From Adlercreutzia mucosicola DSM 19490 (GTDB lineage Bacteria > Actinomycetota > Coriobacteriia > Coriobacteriales > Eggerthellaceae): a stretch of 64,000 nt of DNA. This document shows positions 17,344-26,410 of the stretch, in pieces. Each line of letters starts with the position of its first letter. Within the stretch, counting starts at the first letter, position 1. A model generated the notes under the pieces. The model worked only from the letters and a program-made list of their open reading frames with translations. It had not been told where the DNA came from and ran no database searches. The translations under genes and the position numbers were made by a program. The stretch covers positions 1-64,000 of the forward strand of contig NZ_AUGK01000008.1 of assembly GCF_000422625.1 (NCBI RefSeq), written 5' to 3'.

Positions 17344-18009
17344 ATGGAATCCAAGATGACCGCCGAGAGGTGGATGCACCGCGCGAGCGCCTTCGAACTG
17401 CTGTCGCTGGCTTTCCTGCTGCCGAGCCGCCCCCTGGCCGAGGCCGTGGCCACCGGCGAGTACGCCGAGGCGGCCGGCGAGGCCTTCGGTCTGGCAGCCC
17501 CGGGCGACGAGCGCGTGACCGCGGCCGCGACGCACCTGGCCGCCGCGGCCGACGGCGATGCAGAAGCCACGCTGCACGCCCTGCGCCGCGAGCACACCCG
17601 CCTGTTCGTGGGCGAGAAGGAGCCGCCGCTGACCCCCTACGCCGGCGTCTGGCGCGCCCAGCAGCAGGGCCAACGGGGGTTACTGTTCGTCAGCGAGACG
17701 TCCCTGGCCATCGAGCGCTTCATGACCCGCTGCGGCGTGGCCAAGGACCTGGATGCCGGCCAGACCAACGACCCGGTGGACCACATCGGCACCATGGCCG
17801 AGTTCCTGCAGTTCCTCTGCCTCGTGCAGGCCGAGGCCGTCCGGGCGCCCGCAGGCGCCGCCATCGGCACCGACGACTTCGACACCTTCCTTGCCGAGTA
17901 TTTTGCGCCCTATGCCACGTGGCTCGCCTCCGAGCTGGGCGCGCAGACGCGCAGCGACTTCTTCAAGGGCGCCGCGCTCTTGCTGGCCGTGGCCGCCGAG
18001 CGCTTCTAG
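17344..18009 (+). CDS. TorD/DmsD-family molybdoenzyme chaperone
   Basis: All-helical cytosolic chaperone (221 aa) that binds the Tat signal of its molybdoenzyme and helps cofactor insertion. The family signature is the LRREHTRLFVG..EPPLTPYAGVW block (about 82-105) and the later NDPVDHIGTMAEFLQFL segment (about 140). ATG 17344 is preferred because AAAGG lies 9 nt upstream; an in-frame TTG at 17335 abuts that same site. It ends the plus-strand operon and faces the slipin gene. Confidence 0.88.
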   Translation: MESKMTAERWMHRASAFELLSLAFLLPSRPLAEAVATGEYAEAAGEAFGLAAPGDERVTAAATHLAAAADGDAEATLHALRREHTRLFVGEKEPPLTPYAGVWRAQQQGQRGLLFVSETSLAIERFMTRCGVAKDLDAGQTNDPVDHIGTMAEFLQFLCLVQAEAVRAPAGAAIGTDDFDTFLAEYFAPYATWLASELGAQTRSDFFKGAALLLAVAAERF

Positions 18010-18053
18010 GCACGCTGCCGCCCGCAGCGCCCCCTCCCGCCAGGCACTGCTGG

Positions 18054-18105
18054 ACGCGCCCTGGGCCCGGGGCCTAGGAGCCCATCTTCCCCAGGGCGCG
18101 CTTCG
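18054..18105. terminator. Hairpin at the convergent ends of chaperone and slipin genes
   Basis: The stem pairs GCGCCCTGGG near 18056 with CCCAGGGCGC near 18093. The right arm lies inside the last slipin codons. It may act as a bidirectional terminator; no T run is visible. Confidence 0.45.
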
Positions 18106-19063
18106 CCCCCTCGGGCAGCACGTCGCCGAACCCCTCGCTGAAACTGCTGGGCACCACCACGGTGCCCCCGGTTTCGCGCACGCTCTCGTAGAGCAGGTGC
18201 ATGGCGCGCAGCTTAAGGGCCGCATCCTCGGCCCCGTAGGCACCGTCCAGCCCCTCGATCATCGCGGCGATATCCTGCTCCGCCTCCATGAGGATGAGGC
18301 GCGCCTTGCGCCGCTGCTCCGCCTGGGCCTCCAGGCTCATCACATCCTGCAGGTTCTGGGGCAGCAGGATGTCGCGCACCTTCACCGACAGCACCGACAA
18401 TCCCCACTGGGCCGCCTCATTCTCCAGGGCCTCCTTGATGTCGGCGTCCAGCTGCTCGCGGCGGATGGCCACCTCGGCCGCCGACAAACGGCCGATGGCA
18501 TCGCGCAGGGCCGCCTGGGCCGCCAGCTCCACGGTGCGGCTGAAGTCGCTGCATTCCGTGCAGGCCGCCTTCGCGTCGTAGACCATCCACAGCAGCACCG
18601 CGTTCACGTCCAGCGGCACCAAGTCGCTCGTCAGGGTCTCCTTCGCGTCGAAGGTGGTGGCACGCACGCGGCAGTCGATGCGCGCAGTGTTCTGCTCCAC
18701 GAAGGGGATGGTCCAGAACAAGCCCGGGCCCGACACGCGGTTGAACTTGCCCAGGCGCAGCACGACCACCCGCTCCCATTGCTGAGCGATGTGCACCCCC
18801 ATGGCCACGAGCACGGCCGCCGCCAGGGCCACGAAGAACAGCGGCGGCACAATGGCGCCCGCCACGGCCCAGCCGACGGCGAAGATGAGGGCGTACACCA
18901 GGGCAAACACCATCAGGGTGAAGGCCACGATGCCCACCGAGGAGGTGCGCTCGCCCGTAGGCTGGCCGCCCTCGTCGGGAACGAACTGCCAGCGCGGGGC
19001 GGTCGCGGAGACAGCGGATGAGACAGGCGCTGCAGGGGCGCTGCGACGAGTCATAAAGATCAC
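18074..19063 (-). CDS. Slipin (stomatin-like SPFH/band 7 membrane protein)
   Basis: A 329-aa membrane-anchored scaffold protein. Residues 42-66 and 69-90 are two closely spaced membrane segments. The SPFH domain (about 93-260) includes QQWERVVVLRLGKF and SGPGLFWTIPF, typical of prokaryotic stomatins, followed by a charged helical region. The start is GTG 19063, which overlaps the GntR stop in a GTGA tetranucleotide, so translation is probably coupled. It is the last gene of nrfD-gntR-slipin. The function is presumably membrane organisation or stress protection; a link to the molybdoenzyme is only positional. Confidence 0.85.
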   Translation of the reverse strand: MIFMTRRSAPAAPVSSAVSATAPRWQFVPDEGGQPTGERTSSVGIVAFTLMVFALVYALIFAVGWAVAGAIVPPLFFVALAAAVLVAMGVHIAQQWERVVVLRLGKFNRVSGPGLFWTIPFVEQNTARIDCRVRATTFDAKETLTSDLVPLDVNAVLLWMVYDAKAACTECSDFSRTVELAAQAALRDAIGRLSAAEVAIRREQLDADIKEALENEAAQWGLSVLSVKVRDILLPQNLQDVMSLEAQAEQRRKARLILMEAEQDIAAMIEGLDGAYGAEDAALKLRAMHLLYESVRETGGTVVVPSSFSEGFGDVLPEGAKRALGKMGS

Positions 19064-19551
19064 GCTTCCTTTTCCTGGATGCCGTCAGGGCCGTCGGCCG
19101 CGACGAACTCGATGATGTTGGTGCCCGGCACCATGCGCGCCCGGGCCTCGTCCATCTTCAGCTTCTGCACGTAGCGCTTCATCTGGTTCAGCGTGTCGTC
19201 GTAGCTCAGCCCGCAGGCCTTGCACGCCTGCAGGCAGTCGCGCAGCAGCGCCGTCACTTCCTCGCGCTCCTCGTTGCCCGCCGACGACAGCGCGTCCGAC
19301 ACGAACACGCCCTTGCCCCGCACCGACTTCACGTAGCCGTCCGAGGCCAGACTGAGATAGGACTTGTTCACCGTGTTGAAGTTGATGGACAGCGCCACGG
19401 CCAACTCGCGGATCTTCGGCAGCTGGTCGCCCGGCTTCAGGCGCCCGGCGCTGATCAGATAGGCCAGATGGCGCCGCAGCTGTAGCCACAGGGGGCTCGT
19501 GGAATCGGGGTCGGGCTGAAAGGTAAACTCGTCCGCTGAAATGATGGCCAT
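19060..19551 (-). CDS. GntR-family regulator, YtrA-like
   Basis: A 163-aa transcription factor. The winged-helix domain (about 15-85) contains SPLWLQLRRHLAYLISAGRL, GDQLPKIRELAVALSIN and FNTVNKSYLSL. The short C-terminal part (about 85-150) is helical, as in the YtrA subfamily, which lacks a large effector domain. The ATG at 19551 lies 5 bp after the nrfD stop with GGGAG upstream; a GTG at 19560 overlapping that stop is an alternative. Genes of this type usually regulate their own operon with adjacent membrane genes. Confidence 0.85.
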   Translation of the reverse strand: MAIISADEFTFQPDPDSTSPLWLQLRRHLAYLISAGRLKPGDQLPKIRELAVALSINFNTVNKSYLSLASDGYVKSVRGKGVFVSDALSSAGNEEREEVTALLRDCLQACKACGLSYDDTLNQMKRYVQKLKMDEARARMVPGTNIIEFVAADGPDGIQEKEA

Positions 19552-19556
19552 GACAT

Positions 19557-20468
19557 TCACACTCCCATGAGGTATACCACCGGGTGCGTCCCGGCGTTCA
19601 CGATGCAGTATCTCATCAGCAGCGCGCCCGCGACCACGAGAACAGCCACGACCGCGAAAAACGGCAGGGAAGGTGCGTGGCGGCGGCCCACTTCCAGCCC
19701 CAGGGGCAGCGCCAATCCCGCGCCGACCACGGCGACCCAGAACAAAGGCGCACCCGCGCCCGCCGCCACATCGAGGGCCGCTACGCGCTGGGCCGCCGCG
19801 AAGGAATCCACACCCGCATCCAGCAGTGGCAGAACCACCACCAGGGCCAAACACAGCATCTCCAATCCGATAACGGCGGCATCGACGGCCACCAAGGGCC
19901 GCAGCGCCCGCGCCAAGGCGGGCCATGCGCCACCGGCCCAGGCGACAAGCGGCGTCAGCGCCAAACCGCACGACAGCGACGAGCAGAGGAACAGCGGAGG
20001 CAGCCACGGCGTGTGCCAAAAGGCCACCGCCGGGATGTCGGCCAGAAACAGTCCCGTGTACAGCGCCACCACCACGCCCGCCGCCAGCAGCAGACCGTGG
20101 GCGGCGCGATAGACCGCCCGCGAGCGAACACACCTGGCGCAGCGCCAGAACACCATGGCGGCCAGACAGCAGCCCAGGGCGATTGCCAGAGCGTAGGCGC
20201 CCACGGTCAGGTAAGTCAAACGCCCGCTGAGAAACAGCTGGGGCAGAGCGGGGTAGTTGCCGCTATCGGCCAGCAGGCAGAGCGCGCCCGCGAACAGAAG
20301 CAGTGCGGCCAGGGACCATCCGCGCGCGAAGAATCCCCGGTAGGCCGGCTGCACCGACTGCGCCAGCGAGGCCGCGGGCACCGCCAGGGCCAGGGTCGCC
20401 AAAACCGCGCACAGACCTCCCCCGACCCCTCCCAGAAAGAGGTAGCACACCACTTCGATTCCGAACAA
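19557..20468 (-). CDS. NrfD/DmsC-like membrane anchor
   Basis: An integral membrane protein (303 aa, about eight hydrophobic helices) of the NrfD/PsrC/DmsC type, which passes electrons from menaquinol to an iron-sulfur subunit. The N-terminus GIEVVCYLFLGGVGGGLCAV is typical. The TTG at 20468 has AGGAGG 5 nt upstream; the frame continues upstream but that part is antisense of the LuxR gene. It is probably the missing membrane subunit of the 14064-17211 reductase, although it lies on the other strand 2.3 kb away with its own regulator. A copy of the dmsA operator candidate lies 23-38 bp upstream of its start, supporting joint control. Confidence 0.82.
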   Translation of the reverse strand: MFGIEVVCYLFLGGVGGGLCAVLATLALAVPAASLAQSVQPAYRGFFARGWSLAALLLFAGALCLLADSGNYPALPQLFLSGRLTYLTVGAYALAIALGCCLAAMVFWRCARCVRSRAVYRAAHGLLLAAGVVVALYTGLFLADIPAVAFWHTPWLPPLFLCSSLSCGLALTPLVAWAGGAWPALARALRPLVAVDAAVIGLEMLCLALVVVLPLLDAGVDSFAAAQRVAALDVAAGAGAPLFWVAVVGAGLALPLGLEVGRRHAPSLPFFAVVAVLVVAGALLMRYCIVNAGTHPVVYLMGV

Positions 20469-20490
20469 GCCAACCTCCTCCCGCGTTGCG

Positions 20491-20506
20491 CTAATCCTAG
20501 GATAAA
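20491..20506 (-). promoter_or_regulatory. Operator candidate upstream of the nrfD-like gene
   Basis: CTAATCCTAGGATAAA matches the palindrome CTAATCCTAGGATTAG at 14 of 16 positions, the same motif as the two sites upstream of dmsA. It lies in the short gap between the LuxR stop and the nrfD-like start. Confidence 0.5.
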
Positions 20507-20575
20507 AATGTCCCCAGGGCAAGTAGCCCGCCCCTATTAGTGCCGCGAAAGCGACCCGGCGCGCACCACGGCGCC

Positions 20576-21967
20576 CTAATCGACAGGCGCGCCCGTCTCC
20601 CGCTGCAACAGCAAGCGCAGCTGCTTCTGGCCGCGCACGCCGCTCTTCTCGTAGATGTGCCGCATATGGGTCTTGAAGGTGCCCTCGGCGATGAACAGTG
20701 CATCTTGCACCTGACGCGAAGTGAGTCCCCGGGCCACCAGTCCCAGCACCTCGCGCTCTCGCGCCGTGAGCCCCCACTGGTCGGCCATGCGCTCGCAGCG
20801 CTCCGCGATAGCCTCGTTGGGAACGCCGGCATCTTCGCCGCCCTCGTCGGGATCGGTCAGCCGCGCGCCCCAATCGCTGAACGCATCGCGCCGCGTCAGG
20901 GCCATCACGCCCACCGCGAAGGCCAGGGCGATGATCACCGCATGGGCGAGCGTGCCCGCCGCGGCGCCGGCTTCGGCCTGGGCCAGGAGGAAGGCCACCC
21001 CGTTGCCCGCCAGGCCGAACACCTCCACCGCCGCCAGCGATGCCGACAGCACGACGATGGAAATACCCAGACGCCGGCTCATATCGTAGAACAGGAACAC
21101 GACCGTGATCTTCGCCACATCGAAGGCGAGCGCGATCAGCATATCGGCTACAACGCCGACCAGCGCTCCCTCCAGCGACATGAGCAGAAACCCGCAGGCG
21201 AGAAACACCGCGGGCACATTGCAGAGCACGCGGAAGCTCAGTTTTCCCGGCGCCAGCAGCACCAGAAGCACGATGAGCAGCGCCAAAGCCGCATTGAACA
21301 GCGACGCGTAGCGCCCCACCCCCGGAGCCAAGGTGCCCTGATGCAGCCCGTACACGAAGGAGTACACGCCCATCAGCGCAAGGAGAATCCACGGCATCGA
21401 GAAACGGGGGCAGGTGCCAAGCGGGCGATTGCGCTCCGGCACTCGGTCTAAGGCGGCGCGGGTCATGGCCAGTGCCACGAAGGGAAGCGCCACGGCGGCC
21501 ACGGCCACCCGGTCGAAGCCCATGTCGGAGAAGAAGAAGGTGAGAACCCAGCTGAGGATGCGCCCCACGCTGAGATAGAGAATGACCGAGCGCAGAGCCT
21601 GAGTCGCCAGCACCTCGGCATTCACCAAGGTGTACAGCAGAAAGCCCGACCCGCCCGTCAGCGAGACGACCGCCGCGGCGCCTTCGCCAAGCCCCAGCCA
21701 CCCGTCGGCGACAAATCCCACGGAAGCCACGGTCATAAGTGCGGCCGACAGCATCCACGGCCAGCGCCGGGCCGTCAGCGGGATAACGCGCCGAAAGCCC
21801 ACTATCGCCGCCAGGGCGCAGCCCACATAGGCAATATCGAAGAACGACGTGCCCCAACCAGACCCGTAGCCCGGAGAGAGCGGATCGGCGAACAGCAGCG
21901 CCACCCAGGCGCGGGCGAAAGCGAGGCCCAAAAAGACGAAAGCCATATGACCGCGCCCCAATCTCAT
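20576..21967 (-). CDS. Membrane-bound LuxR-family regulator
   Basis: A 463-aa protein with about twelve hydrophobic segments (residues 5-370) joined to a C-terminal LuxR helix-turn-helix (about 398-463: LTAREREVLGLVARGLTSRQ, TFKTHMRHIYEKSGV). This design is common in Eggerthellaceae, where such genes stand next to respiratory reductases and are thought to sense the substrate at the membrane. It lies between the NrfD-like gene and a Tat flavin reductase, so either could be its target. MRLGRGHMAF is the likely N-terminus; the ATG at 21967 follows GAGAGGAGCG. Confidence 0.87.
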   Translation of the reverse strand: MRLGRGHMAFVFLGLAFARAWVALLFADPLSPGYGSGWGTSFFDIAYVGCALAAIVGFRRVIPLTARRWPWMLSAALMTVASVGFVADGWLGLGEGAAAVVSLTGGSGFLLYTLVNAEVLATQALRSVILYLSVGRILSWVLTFFFSDMGFDRVAVAAVALPFVALAMTRAALDRVPERNRPLGTCPRFSMPWILLALMGVYSFVYGLHQGTLAPGVGRYASLFNAALALLIVLLVLLAPGKLSFRVLCNVPAVFLACGFLLMSLEGALVGVVADMLIALAFDVAKITVVFLFYDMSRRLGISIVVLSASLAAVEVFGLAGNGVAFLLAQAEAGAAAGTLAHAVIIALAFAVGVMALTRRDAFSDWGARLTDPDEGGEDAGVPNEAIAERCERMADQWGLTAREREVLGLVARGLTSRQVQDALFIAEGTFKTHMRHIYEKSGVRGQKQLRLLLQRETGAPVD

Positions 21968-22054
21968 GACGCCGCTCCTCTCTCACCTGCGACCAGGCCG
22001 AATCCGTGTCATTGTAGCAAACCGATCAGCGAGAAGAGGGCCGCAACCCGAAAG

Positions 22055-22091
22055 GGGCCGCTGCTCGAGGAAGGGATGCGAGCAGCGGCCC
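22055..22091 (-). terminator. Terminator-like hairpin after the flavin reductase gene
   Basis: A perfect 13-bp stem (22055-22067 with 22079-22091) lies 27 bp after the reductase stop. On the minus strand it is followed by CTTTCGGG, a weak T run. Confidence 0.7.
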
Positions 22092-22117
22092 GGGGAGGGA
22101 GGGTAAGGGAAGGCGAA

Positions 22118-23770
22118 CTAGAGCGCGGCCACGTAGGCGCCGGTCACATAACCGGTGGTGATGGCGCGCCCCACGGACAGGCCCAGCACATCCAGCGGGT
22201 AGTCCACGCCGCCGAAGAACGGGCCGCTCGCATTGCCGGCGGCGAACAGGCCGGCGATGGGCTGCTGATCTTCGTTCAGGCACTGGCCGTTCTCATCGAT
22301 GATGAGGCCGCCGAGAATAGCCGGCACCGAAAGGCCGCCGCGCGCCACGGCGAAATAGGGGCCGTTGTCGATGGGCACCAGGTAGCGCGCCTCCTTGCCG
22401 AAATCGTCGTCGGCGCCGGCGGCGCACAGCTCGTTGTAGCGCTCGACCGTCGCCTTCACCGCGGCGGCATCGATAGCCGGCGTGTCCCACTTCTTCTCGT
22501 CCTTGAAGGCGTTGATGGCGGCCACCAGATCCTCGATGGTCTCGGCGCTGATGAGGTCGGAGTCCTGGATGTCGCCCGCACCGCCGGTGATGGAGAAGGC
22601 CAGCGGGTCCTCGGCGATCCACTCCTCGGCGAACTGGCGCCAGTTCCCCGGCAGGATGGAGAAGAAGCGGCCCGCATTGGCGTTCTCGTAGCCGTTATCG
22701 GCCAGAAGCTGGCGCTGGAAGTTGTTGAGATAGGCGGTGCGCATGGGGCCCTCGCACATGAAGCGCTCGCCCTGCTGGTTGATGTTCAGGAAGGGCACGT
22801 CCACACGGGCCTTGGCGCCCTCGTGCACCATCTTCGCGTGGCAGGGCGGCTCCATGACCGCGCCGGCCCAGATGCCCATCATAAGGCCGCTGCCGTCGCG
22901 CGACTCCATGCTGGGGTTCAGGCCCTTCAGGTCGGGGCACAGATACTCGCGCATGGGGGTGTTGCCCGAATAGTCGCCCGTGCACAGAATAACGCCCTTG
23001 GCGGCATTGAAGCACACGGCCTCGCCGCTCTCGTTCTCGCAGATCACACCCGTCACCGCGCCGTCTTCCATGCGAAGCTGCACGGCGGGCATGGCGAAGA
23101 AGAACTCGGCGCCCTGCTTGGCCAGGCCGTCCTTGATGGCCGTGGCGGCGGTGTTGTTCGACCCCTTCACATGGAAGTACGTGTTGGCCACCAGGTTCAC
23201 ATCGTAGCCGTGCACGTGCAGCGAGCTCTCGTAGGGCACGCTTTCCACACCCTCGGCCGCGGCGGCCTCGGCCCACCAGGCCAGCGCTTCCTGGGAGTTT
23301 TGGGCCCACACGTTCAGCAGACGGCGATCGGAGCGGTAGTCCGACTTCTCCATCAGGAAGGACAGGCAGGCCTGCACGGCCGCCGGCGACGTCGTCGCCA
23401 GATCGATGGCGCCGCCCATGTTGCCCGAGGTGGACATCTCGGCCGTGTTCTGCACGCAGGCCACCCGCGCGCCGCCCTCGAGGGCCGTGTGCACGGCAGA
23501 CAGGCCCGCAAGACCGGCGCCGACCACGACGACATCGTAGTCATGCGTCTCGGCGAACTCGGTGATCGGCTCGGGCTGCAGCATGGACTCCGGCACGGCG
23601 AAGGGGCCGTCCTGCACCGAGGCGCCGGCCGTATCCGCCAGAGCGCCTGCGCCATCCGCGGACTTCTGCGGCGCGCAAGCGGTAAGCGCGGTCGTGGCCA
23701 GGGCTCCCATGCCCATAAGGCCGCCCATCTGCAGAAGCGTGCGACGACTGATTCCTCCCATTGCGTTCAT
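22118..23770 (-). CDS. Tat-exported FAD-dependent reductase, fumarate reductase-like
   Basis: A 550-aa flavoprotein of the fumarate/urocanate reductase superfamily (FAD_binding_2). The signal carries SRRTLL (Arg9/10) and ends in a lipobox-like TALTAC (Cys32), so it is probably exported by Tat and may be lipid-anchored. The Rossmann motif VVVGAGLAGLSA lies at about 80-91 and the C-terminal FAD contact near GLFAAGNASGPFFGG. No heme-binding or FMN domain is present, so electrons must come from a separate carrier. AAGGAGG precedes ATG 23770. A membrane LuxR gene lies directly downstream. The organic acceptor is unknown. Confidence 0.88.
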   Translation of the reverse strand: MNAMGGISRRTLLQMGGLMGMGALATTALTACAPQKSADGAGALADTAGASVQDGPFAVPESMLQPEPITEFAETHDYDVVVVGAGLAGLSAVHTALEGGARVACVQNTAEMSTSGNMGGAIDLATTSPAAVQACLSFLMEKSDYRSDRRLLNVWAQNSQEALAWWAEAAAAEGVESVPYESSLHVHGYDVNLVANTYFHVKGSNNTAATAIKDGLAKQGAEFFFAMPAVQLRMEDGAVTGVICENESGEAVCFNAAKGVILCTGDYSGNTPMREYLCPDLKGLNPSMESRDGSGLMMGIWAGAVMEPPCHAKMVHEGAKARVDVPFLNINQQGERFMCEGPMRTAYLNNFQRQLLADNGYENANAGRFFSILPGNWRQFAEEWIAEDPLAFSITGGAGDIQDSDLISAETIEDLVAAINAFKDEKKWDTPAIDAAAVKATVERYNELCAAGADDDFGKEARYLVPIDNGPYFAVARGGLSVPAILGGLIIDENGQCLNEDQQPIAGLFAAGNASGPFFGGVDYPLDVLGLSVGRAITTGYVTGAYVAAL

Positions 23771-23890
23771 TGCGTATCCTCCTTCGGATGTGATTCCCGC
23801 GGCAAGCCGCCCGCTTTCTCGAACGGCTTCTCGGGGCTGCCATGGGTCCTAGCATGGGGCACCGCCGCAGCCGTGCCATCCTCCGAAAGC

Positions 23891-23921
23891 AAAAAGCCGG
23901 GATGATCTTCATCATCCCGGC
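23891..23921 (-). terminator. Rho-independent terminator after pcrA
   Basis: A perfect 10-bp GCCGGGATGA/TCATCCCGGC stem (23896-23905 with 23912-23921) is followed on the minus strand by TTTTT. It lies 39 bp after the pcrA stop. Confidence 0.92.
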
Positions 23922-23959
23922 GATAAACTTCTGCGCTCTGAACGGGTAACTGTTTGCGC

Positions 23960-26380
23960 CTACCCGATCTTCACGATGGGGGCGTAATCCTTCAGCAACT
24001 TCTTGGTCTGGCCGGTCTTGGCGAACTTGATGTGCAGGGTGTCGCCGTCCACCTTCACCACGGTGCCGCGGCCGAAGGTCTTGTGGTCCACGGCATCGCC
24101 GGCAGCGAAGGTGGCCCGGGCGGCGGCCTTCTTGCCGGCGTTGGGGTTCACGCCGGCCCCGCGCCGACTGGCGCCCGCGCTCGACCCCAAGCCCGATCCC
24201 GCGCCGGTTGCGCGCTCGCCACGGCCCAAACCGCCGCTCGCGCGGAACTCCTCAAAGCTGCGGCCGCGCGAGCCCGATGCGCTGGAGCGACCGAACACGC
24301 GGCCCTCCCCCGCCTCGGTGCCCGAGCCGGCGATGCCCCGGCGGCTTCCCCGCTTCTCCCAGCCGGTGCCCGAGAAGCCCGCCGAGCCCAGACCCGTGGT
24401 CTGGCGCAGCTCGCCGGGAATCTCGCCGATGAAGCGCGACACTGGGTTCGCGTGGGTCTGGCCGAAGATCTGGCGCTGCTGGGCGCAGGTCAGATACAAC
24501 TTCTTGCGGGCGCGGGTGATGGCCACGTAGGCCAGGCGGCGCTCCTCTTCCACCGAGGCCGCGTCGCCCACGGAGTTCATGTGCGGGAACAGCGTCTCTT
24601 CCATGCCGGCCACCCACACGCAGTCGAACTCCAGGCCCTTCGACGAGTGCACGGTCATCAGCGTGACGGCCTGGCCGTCCTCGGCCACCATGTCCATGTC
24701 GGTACGCAGGCGCACCCATTCGATGAAGTCGGCCAGAGAATCGCCGCGCAGCACGCGCACCGGCTCGCCGCCCGCGTCCTCGCCGGCCGTAGGCGCGGCA
24801 TAGTCGGCATCTTCAACGTCGTGGGTCTCGGTGAACTCGTCCACCACGCCCAGAAACTCCTGGATGTTCTCAATGCGGCCGCGGGCCTCGTCGGTGGCCT
24901 CGTCCTCCAACGCGCGGATGAGCCCGGCCTTGTCGATGACCATCTCGATGATCTTGCGCAGGTTGCCGCCGTAGCTCTGGGCGTCCTTGATCACCTGCAA
25001 GAACTCGCCCACGGCCCGCCGCGTGGCCGGGCGGATCTCCTCGTCCACGATGGCCAGCTCGGCAGCCGTGAGAAACGGCATGTTCATTTCCAGCCCGAAT
25101 TGGTCGATGCGCTCGATGGTGGCCTTGCCGATGCCGCGGCGCGGCACGTTGATCACGCGCTTGGTGGCGATGTCGTCGGCCGGGTTCACCACCAGCGTCA
25201 GATAGGCCATCACGTCGCGGATCTCGGCGCGGTCGAAGAACTTCGTGCCGCCCACGATGCGGTAGGGCACGCCGGCGCGCAGCAGCATGTCTTCCAGCAT
25301 GCGCGACTGAGCGTTGGTGCGGTAGAACACGGCCATGTTGTTGTACGACAGCCCATCGGCGCGACGCTTCTCTATCTCGCCGGCGATCCAGCGCCCCTCG
25401 TCGCGCTCGTCGGCAGCCAGGTACACCGAGACCTTGTCGCCGTCGCCCGAGGCCGTAAACAGGCGCTTCTCCTTGCGATGGCGGTTGTTGGCGATCACGG
25501 CGTTGGCCGCGGCGAGGATGTTTCCCACGCTGCGGTAGTTCTGCTCCAGCTTCACCACGCGCGCCTCGGGGTAATCGCTCTCGAATTCCAGGATGTTGCG
25601 CAGGTCGGCCCCGCGCCACGAGTAAATGGACTGGTCGTCGTCGCCCACCACCATGATGTTGCGATGCCCCGCCGCCAGGAGCTGTGTGATGGCGTACTGG
25701 GCGCGGTTAGTGTCCTGGTACTCGTCCACCATGATGTAGCGGAATCGCTGCTGATAGGCGGCCCGCACATCTTCGTGGTGCTTCAGCAGCAGGTAGCCGT
25801 ACAGCAGCATGTCGTCGAAGTCCATGGCGTTGGCGGCGCGCAAGCGCTCCTGCAGGCGCGTGTACACGCGCGCGGCCTGCTTGCCCACCGGATCGGTGGC
25901 ACTCGCCTCGAAGTCAGCGGGCACCACCAGGTCGTTCTTCGCCTGGGAGATGCGGTTCATCAGCGCGTTCACGGGAAAGCGCTTCGGGTCGATGTTCAGG
26001 CTGGCCATGATGTCCTTGTACAGGCGCTTCAGATCGTCGGTGTCATAGATCGTGAAGCCCTTGGTGAAGCCGAGCCGCTCGGCATCGGCGCGCAGGATGC
26101 GCCCGCACATGGAGTGGAAGGTGGACACCCACATGCCACGGGACCGGCCGCCCACCAGCTGCCCCAGACGCTCGCGCATCTCGGCGGCGGCCTTGTTGGT
26201 GAAGGTGATGGCCAGAATCTCCCAGGGGGCCGCCAGGTCCCGCTCGATGATGTTGGCGATGCGGTAGGTCAGCACGCGGGTCTTGCCGGAACCGGCGCCG
26301 GCCAGCACCAGCAGCGGACCTTCTGTGGTGATAACGGCCTCGCGCTGCGGGTCGTTCAGCGTATCGATGTCAATGGCCAT
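23960..26380 (-). CDS. pcrA: UvrD/PcrA-type ATP-dependent DNA helicase
   Basis: A superfamily 1A 3'-5' helicase (806 aa) for repair, replication restart and removal of RecA filaments. All motifs are visible: LAGAGSGKTR (Walker A, about 27-36), AITFTNKAAAEM (Ia), DEYQDTN (II), GDDDQSIYSWRGA (III), LEQNYRS (IV), TVHSSKGLEFD (V) and AYVAITRARKKLY (VI). A Gly/Ser/Arg-rich linker of about 70 residues (roughly 665-735) precedes a C-terminal Tudor-like domain (FGRGTVVKVDGDTLHIKF) known to bind RNA polymerase. ATG 26380 has GAAGGAG upstream and the family's N-terminus (LNDPQREAV). Confidence 0.95.
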   Translation of the reverse strand: MAIDIDTLNDPQREAVITTEGPLLVLAGAGSGKTRVLTYRIANIIERDLAAPWEILAITFTNKAAAEMRERLGQLVGGRSRGMWVSTFHSMCGRILRADAERLGFTKGFTIYDTDDLKRLYKDIMASLNIDPKRFPVNALMNRISQAKNDLVVPADFEASATDPVGKQAARVYTRLQERLRAANAMDFDDMLLYGYLLLKHHEDVRAAYQQRFRYIMVDEYQDTNRAQYAITQLLAAGHRNIMVVGDDDQSIYSWRGADLRNILEFESDYPEARVVKLEQNYRSVGNILAAANAVIANNRHRKEKRLFTASGDGDKVSVYLAADERDEGRWIAGEIEKRRADGLSYNNMAVFYRTNAQSRMLEDMLLRAGVPYRIVGGTKFFDRAEIRDVMAYLTLVVNPADDIATKRVINVPRRGIGKATIERIDQFGLEMNMPFLTAAELAIVDEEIRPATRRAVGEFLQVIKDAQSYGGNLRKIIEMVIDKAGLIRALEDEATDEARGRIENIQEFLGVVDEFTETHDVEDADYAAPTAGEDAGGEPVRVLRGDSLADFIEWVRLRTDMDMVAEDGQAVTLMTVHSSKGLEFDCVWVAGMEETLFPHMNSVGDAASVEEERRLAYVAITRARKKLYLTCAQQRQIFGQTHANPVSRFIGEIPGELRQTTGLGSAGFSGTGWEKRGSRRGIAGSGTEAGEGRVFGRSSASGSRGRSFEEFRASGGLGRGERATGAGSGLGSSAGASRRGAGVNPNAGKKAAARATFAAGDAVDHKTFGRGTVVKVDGDTLHIKFAKTGQTKKLLKDYAPIVKIG

Positions 26381-26410
26381 AGCGGCTCCTTCGCATACCG
26401 GCGTGAAAGG

